From positions 1-60,458 of the forward strand of contig JAUSCD010000010.1 in assembly GCA_030651695.1 (NCBI GenBank): a stretch of 60,458 nt of DNA, given 5' to 3'. The position numbers and the translations under genes were made by a program. Below the pieces are notes generated by a model. The model was not told the DNA's origin. It did no database searches and saw only the letters and a program-made list of their open reading frames with translations. The stretch comes from Pseudohongiella sp. Lineage in GTDB: Bacteria; Pseudomonadota; Gammaproteobacteria; Pseudomonadales; Pseudohongiellaceae. Numbering within the stretch: position 1 is the stretch's first letter; every line of letters begins with the position of its first letter. This document shows, one piece after another, positions 54,543 to 60,458 of the stretch.

Positions 54543-55403
54543 ATGCAAATCAAATCGCATCTACATCTAACGGCCGATAAGATTTTACCAACTTCCGCGC
54601 TCGTCGGTTTCCTCGGCATTACTTTTGTCATCGCGTGGGGGCTGATCGGTCTATACATCCTTGCCCCCGAAATGGCAGCCACCACCTTCGGCGAGATCAG
54701 CGGATCGCACCCATTCTTCTTTGTCGCCACATGGGCTCCGGCAATCGCGGCCTTCGTCGTGGTGACTTTCTACTCAGGCATGACGAGCCTCCGCGCCTTC
54801 CTCTCGCGACTGCTACTGTGGCGATGTTCAGTGGGCTGGGTCACATTCATCTTGCTCTTCCTGCCGCTCGGTTTCATCGCGGGCTCGCTTATCAAGGGTG
54901 GGCCGTTGCTGGCGCCATTGCCCCCCGAAGGTGCGGGTCCGATCTTGGCAGTACTGTTCATGATGCTGTTTCTGGGTCCGATCGAGGAGTTCGGCTGGCG
55001 AGGCGTAATGCAACCGCTGCTGCAACGCCACATGGCGCCGGTTTGGGCGGGCCTCATCATTGGCGCCACCTGGGGCTTCTGGCACCTGCCGGCGTTTTTC
55101 CTCGCCGGCGTGGTCTTTGCCGACTGGAATTTTCTGCCCTTCTTCATTGGGAACGTGACGCTGGCGGTTCTGGTGACGCCGATATTCAACAGCACGCGCG
55201 GTAGCCTGCTCTGGCCGATGCTGCTCCATTGGCAGCTCATAAACCCATTCTGGCCAGATGCGCAGCCTTGGGACACGTGGATTCTGGTAGTTGTAGCCGT
55301 CATCGTCGTGTGGTGCACCCGGAAAACGATGTTCAACAGGGAGGGGGCGGTGACTGCAGTGGTGCCGACAATTGTGGGACGCACGCCCACCGAATCGGAG
55401 TAG
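54543..55403 (+). CDS. CPBP-family intramembrane metalloprotease
   Basis: The 286-residue membrane protein has about seven to eight hydrophobic segments. The CPBP (Abi) motifs are GPIEEFGWRGVMQPLL (Glu148, Glu149, Arg153) and TWGFWHLPAFF (His181), followed by a third motif with FNSTRGSLLWPMLLHW. Members are related to Rce1 prenyl-protein proteases. In bacteria they act in bacteriocin immunity and stress, often with unknown substrates. It ends four bases before the next serine hydrolase, a probable operon. Both genes look more GC-rich than the GNAT gene next to them, a possible sign of transfer. Confidence 0.9.
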   Translation: MQIKSHLHLTADKILPTSALVGFLGITFVIAWGLIGLYILAPEMAATTFGEISGSHPFFFVATWAPAIAAFVVVTFYSGMTSLRAFLSRLLLWRCSVGWVTFILLFLPLGFIAGSLIKGGPLLAPLPPEGAGPILAVLFMMLFLGPIEEFGWRGVMQPLLQRHMAPVWAGLIIGATWGFWHLPAFFLAGVVFADWNFLPFFIGNVTLAVLVTPIFNSTRGSLLWPMLLHWQLINPFWPDAQPWDTWILVVVAVIVVWCTRKTMFNREGAVTAVVPTIVGRTPTESE

Positions 55404-55407
55404 ACGC

Positions 55408-56580
55408 ATGTTCAGAAATTCCCTCGCCGCCGGTCTCGCCGTCACGCTTCGTATGGTTTCTCCCCTCCATGCACAAAATGCCGCTGACGTTTCAGTCCAG
55501 CTGGAGACAACGCTGGAGCAGTTCCAGAGCCGTTACGGCTTTCCGGGCGCCACAGCAGCGATTGCGCTGCCTGATGGAACGATCGTAGCAGCAGCGATCG
55601 GTCTTGCGGATATTGAGAGCACCAGCATCATGACGCCCCAGACAAAGATGCTTGCTGCGAGCATCGGCAAGACCTTTGTCGCGTCGACCGTTCTAGCGCT
55701 GGAAAGCGAGGGTTTGTTGTCTCGCGCTGACCTCCTGTCCACCCATCTCGGGGATCGCGCTTGGTTCGGCGCACTTCCCAATGCGAGTACCATCATCATT
55801 GACCATCTTCTGCACCACACCGCCGGCTTGCCCGACCACGTGCACCTACCGGCATTTCAGCAGGCATGGTCAAGGCGTACGACAGTCGAAGGCGAATTCG
55901 ATCCGGTGCACCTGGTAGCGTTTTTGGTCGGTCAGGATCCGTCGTTCGAGGCAGGCAATGCTTGGGCCTACAGTGATACGGGTTATGTTTTACTCGGCCT
56001 CGTGATCGAGGACGTGACAGGCGGACCATGGCGTGAAGCCGTCAGGGTGCGCTTTCTCGATCCATTGTCTCTCAGCCGCACAATCGCCTCGGACCGCCCC
56101 GACCTACCCGAACTCGCGGTAGGATATGTCGTCGCAGACAACCCGTTCGGCATACCCGAGCGCACCGCCGATCCGGACGGAAGACTTCTGTGGAACCCGG
56201 CGGTGGAATCCGCGGGCGGAGGCTTCGCCACGACGTCGGCCGATCTTGCGCGGTGGGGTCATCTCCTCTTTGGCGGCGAAGCGATGAGGCGGCCTTACCT
56301 CGACAGGTTACTCGACGGCGTGCCGGTCGATCCCGACGCACCGGACATTCTTTATGGCGCAGGCATCGCGATCTACGCAGACACAGCGCATGGGCCGGTT
56401 TGGGGCCATGGGGGATGGATCCCAGGCTATGTTTCCAGCCTGCGCCATTACGCTGACCATGGTGTAACCGTCGCCTTCCAGATTAACACCGACGCAAGTG
56501 TCATGGAGGGCAGCAGCGACCTGGTGCCTGCGCTCGAGGACGCCCTTGCTGAATTGGCGATCAATGCATACAGTGAATAG
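55408..56580 (+). CDS. Secreted serine hydrolase of the beta-lactamase/esterase family
   Basis: The 390-residue protein has a signal peptide ending near PLHAQN. The nucleophile motif SIGK is Ser85-Lys88, the Tyr motif is WAYSDTGYVLLGLVIE, and the late Gly box is VWGHGGWIPGYVS, close to the HxG form of class C enzymes and D-aminopeptidases. It has GC-rich codon use. It starts at ATG 55408, four bases after the CPBP gene. The pair is probably co-transcribed. Substrate unknown: a peptidase, esterase or beta-lactamase is possible. Confidence 0.9.
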   Translation: MFRNSLAAGLAVTLRMVSPLHAQNAADVSVQLETTLEQFQSRYGFPGATAAIALPDGTIVAAAIGLADIESTSIMTPQTKMLAASIGKTFVASTVLALESEGLLSRADLLSTHLGDRAWFGALPNASTIIIDHLLHHTAGLPDHVHLPAFQQAWSRRTTVEGEFDPVHLVAFLVGQDPSFEAGNAWAYSDTGYVLLGLVIEDVTGGPWREAVRVRFLDPLSLSRTIASDRPDLPELAVGYVVADNPFGIPERTADPDGRLLWNPAVESAGGGFATTSADLARWGHLLFGGEAMRRPYLDRLLDGVPVDPDAPDILYGAGIAIYADTAHGPVWGHGGWIPGYVSSLRHYADHGVTVAFQINTDASVMEGSSDLVPALEDALAELAINAYSE

Positions 56581-56641
56581 GATCAAAGTGGGCTGGATAG
56601 ACGCGTGAATATGGGCGTTACGAGTAGTTGGAAAAAGTCAG

Positions 56642-57067
56642 ATGATTCGCAAATTTAAGCAAACCGATCTAGATCAGGTCTTGGCTATTTGGCTTACCGC
56701 GTCGATCGAAGCTCATAGTTTCATAGAACCTGAATTCTGGGAGGCAAAGGTCAGCGACATGCGGGATGTATACATCCCTGCATCAGAAACGTTTGTATGG
56801 GAACATGAGGACAAAATCGCAGGATTCTATAGCTTGTGCGGAGATACTTTAGCCGCAATATTTGTGGACATAGCACTGCAGGGAAAGGGATTGGGAACAG
56901 CCTTGCTTGATGACGCCAGGAGTAGACGAGATAGTTTACAGCTCTCAGTTTATAAAGAGAATGTTTCTAGCCTCAAGTTCTATGAAAAATATGGATTTAC
57001 CTCCCTTGGGGAACAAGTCGACGAGCACACAGGCCACATTGAGCTCATCATGAGGTATGACTCGTAA
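56642..57067 (+). CDS. GNAT-family N-acetyltransferase
   Basis: The 141-residue protein has the acetyl-CoA-binding pattern DIALQGKGLGTALLDDA (a Q-x-x-G-x-G loop) and SLKFYEKYGFTSLGEQ, with the N-terminus MIRKFKQTDLDQVLAIWL. It is closest in look to small GNAT proteins of the YjaB/RimI-like sort, which acetylate amines on proteins or small molecules. The substrate is unknown. It is intact, while a fragment of a paralogue lies at 54462-54527 upstream of the CPBP cassette. Confidence 0.9.
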   Translation: MIRKFKQTDLDQVLAIWLTASIEAHSFIEPEFWEAKVSDMRDVYIPASETFVWEHEDKIAGFYSLCGDTLAAIFVDIALQGKGLGTALLDDARSRRDSLQLSVYKENVSSLKFYEKYGFTSLGEQVDEHTGHIELIMRYDS

Positions 57068-57127
57068 CAATGTACTGCAGTTGCAATCTCCTCAGAAAAC
57101 CAGCTCAGACCTTGGTCACTTGCCAAT

Positions 57128-57217
57128 AATCTATCCGAACAAGCCCAATCTGATTGCTGCTGCTCTGGTGAATCAACAGGTTCTTGTCTTCAGTCACCCA
57201 GACATGGCGGATGATGC
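57128..57217. repeat. Left copy of the 90-bp direct repeat bounding hipBA
   Basis: This is the same sequence as 58993-59082 with two mismatches (A/C and G/A). The right copy is the true 3' end of the cytochrome/Vgb-like gene. In this copy the stop is lost (TGA to TAT) and no gene frame uses it, except that its right end forms the last codons of HipA. Confidence 0.95.
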
Positions 57218-58477
57218 AAAAGGGTTCAGGAATTGCCGTTGCCAGAAGAATTTGCGATCAACAGCGCTCAAGCCTGCTTCATCGCATACCTTATCCCAGT
57301 TGGTTTCAATTGCTTCGCGCTGTTTGTCGAAAATTGCTGTCGCCTCGCCTTCAGAGAGCAGGAAATTAGGCGCTGCTTCAAGGCAGGATTCAAGTTTGCT
57401 TAGCCTGTTGTCGCCAGAAATCAGCATGGCTTGCGTTGCTTCACCGCCTGAGCGATTTTGCGGACAAATGTCGTAAGCAGGCGTCAGACGCAATGTTCTT
57501 CCGTTCCAGAATGCTGCATGATTCCGCGCATGGTCATCGGTGTTGCCGCACAGGATGTTGAAGACAATACGAGAGAATAATTCTTTGAGAGTTTCTTTCG
57601 GTTCATCGAAGCGGTAGCGGATGATTTCCGCAAAAGTTTCATAGCTCGCATATCGCGCCATCATGTCATCAAGGCCAAAGAGCGTTAAAGCAGAGATCAT
57701 GGCTTTTCGCGTCCAGCCTTGAGCAGTTTTCTGACGATCAAAGCGTTCAATTAACAGAATATCTTTCTGCGCGGCCTGAACCAGCTTGACGGGTGCAGCA
57801 TTTATTCCGGCAAGAGTGGCCAGTCGCATGGCAATAAATTCTGCCTTTACCACGCTGTAAAGGTCGGTGCTGGATGAAAATTTTGCGACGTATTTTGTGC
57901 CCTGATCTTCGATCAAGGCTTTGGGACGTGCGCCGCCGATAGAACTGCCATGAAACAGCGCTTGATCCAGCTCAGGCGTTAGCGGGATGCCTTGTTCAAC
58001 CCGAGCAGCGGAGAGAAGCAATTCCTCAAGCGCGACATTGTTTGCAGAACGGGGAATGTATTCACTGGGCGAGCGTTGGAAGTCCAGTGCACCGATACGA
58101 TCAGAGCCTGATTCCAGCAAGTAGCTCAACTCGCTCAGAGCATCGGTGTCCGTATCTTTGCCTTTTTTCCCGAGCTTCTTATTGATGATAACGCGGCGTC
58201 CCCATGCGTCTGGTGCGGAATCGCGGATGCAACCTGGCATGCTCAGCCCGTTAAGCAACGGCAATACGCCTTTTATGAGCGGCAATTCTGGCTCATAAAT
58301 GGAAATGGCTGGCGGTTTAGCGTTAATGCGTTCCAGATAACTTTTACCGTAGTTGAACTGTACGTTGCCCTGATCGTCGGATTCGAGTTTTCCGGCGACT
58401 ATGGGTTCAGTTGTTTCAGGCAGCCAGATCCAGACAAAGACTTCTTTATCGGTATTATCAGAAGTCATCATCAGCAA
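57194..58477 (-). CDS. hipA: HipA-family serine/threonine kinase toxin
   Basis: The 427-residue protein has the HipA N-terminal domain (VFVWIWLPETTEPIVAG), the activation-type Gly/Ser motif SSIGGARPKALI, the Lys region TKYVAKFSSS, and the catalytic loop NTDDHARNHAAFW with AYDIC after it. This is a complete kinase core, so toxin activity by phosphorylating a target such as a tRNA synthetase is possible. Its C-terminus runs into the left 90-bp repeat and ends NPFASSAMSG, where about eight codons come from the repeat in a different reading frame from that of the neighbouring gene. It overlaps hipB by 20 bases. Nearby ATGs at 58477 and 58468 are both possible starts. Confidence 0.92.
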   Translation of the reverse strand: MLMMTSDNTDKEVFVWIWLPETTEPIVAGKLESDDQGNVQFNYGKSYLERINAKPPAISIYEPELPLIKGVLPLLNGLSMPGCIRDSAPDAWGRRVIINKKLGKKGKDTDTDALSELSYLLESGSDRIGALDFQRSPSEYIPRSANNVALEELLLSAARVEQGIPLTPELDQALFHGSSIGGARPKALIEDQGTKYVAKFSSSTDLYSVVKAEFIAMRLATLAGINAAPVKLVQAAQKDILLIERFDRQKTAQGWTRKAMISALTLFGLDDMMARYASYETFAEIIRYRFDEPKETLKELFSRIVFNILCGNTDDHARNHAAFWNGRTLRLTPAYDICPQNRSGGEATQAMLISGDNRLSKLESCLEAAPNFLLSEGEATAIFDKQREAIETNWDKVCDEAGLSAVDRKFFWQRQFLNPFASSAMSG

Positions 58478-58796
58478 CCTTTACTTTTTTCCGCACGGAC
58501 TTGGGGAGCAGTGCGAGCTTGGCTTCTGTCTGGAGAATATGTTTGGTGAGCGAGGTCGCCTCGGCATCAAAGAGTTTGACGCCGACAAGGGTGGCCACCT
58601 CCATGGTTGCGCCCAACTCGCATTTGGGGTCGCCTTTTTCTATGCGTTGTAGCAGTCCACGCGAGATTCCGGCGCGGTCAGCAAGCTCCTGTGCGGTCAT
58701 CTTGCGCTCTTTGCGTGCCGCACGAATGAGGCTGCCAAGCAGAGTAATCGCCTCCAGGCTATAGCGGGAATAGGCGCGTGCCGATACTTTTGGCAT
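58458..58796 (-). CDS. hipB: HipB-type HTH antitoxin
   Basis: The 112-residue protein has an XRE HTH (SLIRAARKERKMTAQELADR, then AGISRGLLQRIEKGDP) and a basic C-terminal tail VRKKVKVADDDF. It would neutralise HipA and repress the operon through the three repeat sites upstream (58810-58919). It comes first and overlaps hipA, as in known hipBA loci. Confidence 0.9.
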   Translation of the reverse strand: MPKVSARAYSRYSLEAITLLGSLIRAARKERKMTAQELADRAGISRGLLQRIEKGDPKCELGATMEVATLVGVKLFDAEATSLTKHILQTEAKLALLPKSVRKKVKVADDDF

Positions 58797-58809
58797 GGTT
58801 TATCCAAAC

Positions 58810-58919
58810 TTATGATCTACATGTGACTCAATCTAGCAGCTTTTTAGGCTATTTGAAAACCAAAAAATGGTTTATATGTGAATCATAATGGAATTTAGTG
58901 GTTTATATATGGATCATAA
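58810..58919. promoter_or_regulatory. Three probable HipB operator sites
   Basis: ATATGTGAATCATAA (58874-58888) and ATATATGGATCATAA (58905-58919) are direct copies 31 bases apart. A third, ACATGTAGATCATAA, lies at 58810-58824 on the opposite strand. Each shares ATCATAA and an ATAT-type left half. They fill the leader before hipB, as expected for autorepression. The whole gap 58797-58990 holds no gene. Confidence 0.7.
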
Positions 58920-58990
58920 TGGATGCGCTGCAAGCATGCGCCAACAAGCAAGCCAGATCCGCAGCCGCGGATCCGGCCCATGAAGTGCCA

Positions 58991-60202
58991 TCAATCTATC
59001 CGCACAAGCCCAATCTGATTACTGCTGCTCTGGTGAATCAACAGGTTCTTGTCTTCAGTCACCCAGACATGGCGGATGATGCCCACACCTGACGGTATAG
59101 CCCAGCTTTGGAAGCGCTCTGCGGCGGGATCAAAACGCACCAGTGCATCCGGTCTCATGCCTGATTCGTTGTACCAGATGACATCATCGATCACGGCGAT
59201 GGCATAAGGATGCGACGTGGGGCCACTGGGTGAATCCCACTGTTTGATCTCACCGGTTTCCGGCACCAGTCTGCCAATCTTGCCCATGGTGGAATTGACG
59301 AACCAGACATTGCCCTGGCTATCATGGTCCAGCCGGCGGATGCGTGTTCTCTCATCCGGCACCTCGAAGTACTGCACTTCCATGGAGTCCGGATCCATAC
59401 GGCCCAGCTTGTTGGTGCCGTTGTAGGCTATCCACACATCACCGTCCTGCGCGACCTTGATGCCGTAGGGTCGGGGTTCGGTTGCTACTTCCTTTATCTC
59501 GCCGGTATCCGGGTTCAGACGGCCGAGCATGCCGGCGCCCTGGGAGGTGAAAAAGAGATTGCCGTTAGGGTGGAAAGTGGCTGAGTGGGGATCGCGCCCC
59601 TGGGTTGGATACTCGGTGACGGTGCCGGTCTTGGGATCCAGACGGCCGATGGTGGCATTGCTGTTGCCGGTATACCAGATGTTGCCATCGTCATCAGGGA
59701 CAATGGTGTGTGGCCGAGCAGAGGGCGGTAAACGGAACTCTTCCATCTCGCCGGTTTCAGGGTCGAGCCGTCCGGCCAGACTGGCCCACATGCCGGTCCA
59801 CCAGATGGAACCATCCGGGGCTTCTGCCGGGTCGCGGGAGCGCTGGCCCAGGGTCGGGACCTGCCATTCAATGATGTCGATATTGAAGTCGCCGGCGATC
59901 AGATTGGGTCGGCGGCTGGTGTCTTCGGGGAAGTGGGTGGCGAGATAGGTGGCGATGGTCAGTGCTTGTGCTTCGGGCAGATTGACCATGGTGGACATTA
60001 CGCGGTGCCAGTCGGCCGCTGAGGCAAAACCGGCGGATTGGGTGATGAGGTTCAGTCCGTGGCAGGAGGTGCAGGCGATTTGGACGAGTTCTTTGCCGGG
60101 GCCGTGTGGGAGGTCGGTGTTGTTGTTTTGCTGGGATATGGCCGGGGCTGTTGAGAGCAGGCTGGTAATAAAAAGAGCCAGTGAGTGACGGGATCTGATC
60201 AT
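58991..60202 (-). CDS. Cytochrome c fused to a Vgb-like seven-blade propeller
   Basis: The 403-residue protein has a signal peptide (LALFITSLLSTAPAISQQ). A small cytochrome c domain with CTSCH (Cys44, Cys47, His48) follows. Then a beta-propeller of repeated units (GRLDPETGEMEEF, DDDGNIWYTGNSNATIGRLD, KIGRLVPETGEIKQW) resembles virginiamycin B lyase, with His segments such as GRDPHSATFHPNG and SGPTSHPYAI. True streptogramin lyases lack the cytochrome, so a redox or sensing role is more likely. The start is ATG 60202 with GGAG upstream. An earlier in-frame ATG would bury the signal. Its 3' end is the source of the 90-bp repeat. Confidence 0.87.
   Translation of the reverse strand: MIRSRHSLALFITSLLSTAPAISQQNNNTDLPHGPGKELVQIACTSCHGLNLITQSAGFASAADWHRVMSTMVNLPEAQALTIATYLATHFPEDTSRRPNLIAGDFNIDIIEWQVPTLGQRSRDPAEAPDGSIWWTGMWASLAGRLDPETGEMEEFRLPPSARPHTIVPDDDGNIWYTGNSNATIGRLDPKTGTVTEYPTQGRDPHSATFHPNGNLFFTSQGAGMLGRLNPDTGEIKEVATEPRPYGIKVAQDGDVWIAYNGTNKLGRMDPDSMEVQYFEVPDERTRIRRLDHDSQGNVWFVNSTMGKIGRLVPETGEIKQWDSPSGPTSHPYAIAVIDDVIWYNESGMRPDALVRFDPAAERFQSWAIPSGVGIIRHVWVTEDKNLLIHQSSSNQIGLVRID
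58993..59082. repeat. Right copy of the 90-bp direct repeat bounding hipBA
   Basis: It is made of the last 90 coding bases of the cytochrome/Vgb-like gene, up to its TGA stop (58991-58993). 88 of 90 positions match 57128-57217. The interval between the copies is exactly the hipBA module. Confidence 0.95.
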
Positions 60203-60336
60203 GTGTTTAACTCCATTAAGACTGCGTTGGGAGAGTACACTTACGTATATGGCAAAAACTGTTGATGTATGGCGAAACGTTGATGAACCAATACTTGGTG
60301 TCCGGTGCAAGCCTGCAAGTGAATCGCTACCAGTTT

Positions 60337-60458
60337 AGTAGACACCTTTTAGCGTTACAATGAAGCTAAATGGAGGTGTCCATGTCGGGCAAACGTTATA
60401 CAGAGCAATTCAAGATTGAAGCGGTTAAACAGATCACCGAGCAAGGCCATGCCATTGG
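60337..60458 (+). mobile_element. Left end of an IS3-family insertion sequence, cut by the window
   Basis: A non-coding stretch starting about 60337 (AGTAGACACC) is followed by GGAGGTGTCC and the start of a transposase gene. GACACC and GGTGTC form an inverted pair often seen at IS3-type ends. The right side is beyond the window, so the element boundaries are uncertain. Confidence 0.6.
60382..60458 (+). CDS. IS3-family transposase OrfA, N-terminal part only
   Basis: Twenty-five codons are visible: MSGKRYTEQFKIEAVKQITE, then QGHAI. This is the typical beginning of the HTH-containing first ORF of IS3-family elements (KRYTxEFKxEAVK). The gene is cut off by the end of the window. TGGAGGTGTCC precedes the ATG. 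Confidence 0.85.
   Translation, partial: MSGKRYTEQFKIEAVKQITEQGHAI

Noticed and set aside
54770-55445. Two long minus-strand open frames of about 205 codons
   Set aside because: They are opposite the clear CPBP gene in a GC-rich stretch, where few stop codons arise by chance. The translations are low-complexity and basic.
58991-60202. Streptogramin (virginiamycin B) lyase
   Set aside because: The fused cytochrome c domain and signal peptide do not fit a cytosolic antibiotic lyase.

Overview
The window looks like the chromosome of a heterotrophic, probably aquatic, Gammaproteobacterium. The basis is a cmoM-type tRNA methyltransferase, a fused MaeB malic enzyme, several TonB-dependent receptors, DUF5916, a CsbD-like protein and PRC-barrel genes, plus the general gene style. 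The genus cannot be fixed from sequence alone. I saw no rRNA, tRNA, CRISPR array, prophage structural gene or origin.

Layout. 1-9.4 kb: a minus-strand block with a Tat-signal propeller-like protein translationally coupled to a TonB receptor, L-serine ammonia-lyase, a GAF-PAS-PAS-GGDEF diguanylate cyclase whose 5' end looks frameshifted, and a secreted serine hydrolase. Here lie GC-rich perfect hairpins built from the word GGGGACGGAGGAGT, and an unnoticed 45-residue Cys-rich protein. 9.4-13.4 kb: a three-subunit, Tat-exported molybdenum aldehyde oxidoreductase of the PaoABC type. 13.7-33.7 kb: the metabolic heart of the window. It has a PQQ dehydrogenase fused to a cupredoxin-like domain, a Tat-exported TIM-barrel isomerase-like enzyme, a LysR-type regulator with two HTH domains in tandem, a DUF5916/CBM9 outer-membrane protein, a TonB receptor, an MFS transporter with a small unknown partner, and a complete protocatechuate 4,5-cleavage operon (ligK-galD/ligU-ligJ-ligI-ligA-ligB-ligC). 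Three near-identical T-N11-A sites lie beside the regulator and between the MFS gene and the lig operon, suggesting one regulon. 33.8-41.3 kb: housekeeping and envelope genes (maeB, cmoM, secreted matrixin, CsbD-like, PRC-barrel, outer-membrane barrel). 41.3-45.4 kb: an accessory patch with a broken CPBP protease, a PLD-like gene next to a NERD gene, two lipoproteins and a PemK/MazF remnant. 45.4-50.6 kb: M61 peptidase, FrnE-like DsbA protein, serine hydrolase and an exported FAH-family hydrolase. 50.7-51.6 kb: a graveyard of toxin-antitoxin, alcohol dehydrogenase and TetR fragments. 51.6-57.1 kb: an outer-membrane protein, a NarL-type two-component system, and a CPBP protease/serine hydrolase cassette lying between a GNAT fragment and an intact GNAT gene. 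57.1-60.3 kb: a hipBA module bounded by a 90-bp direct repeat made from the 3' end of the neighbouring cytochrome/Vgb-like gene. The window ends inside the first ORF of an IS3-family element.

How the genes may work together (inference). The TonB receptor and DUF5916 protein would bring in a ligand. The periplasmic PQQ enzyme and the exported TIM-barrel enzyme would act on it. The MFS transporter would import an acidic product. The lig enzymes would convert protocatechuate to pyruvate and oxaloacetate, with maeB downstream in central metabolism. The Pao-like enzyme could supply aromatic acids from aldehydes. No O-demethylase or ring hydroxylase that would yield protocatechuate is present, so the true substrate is open.
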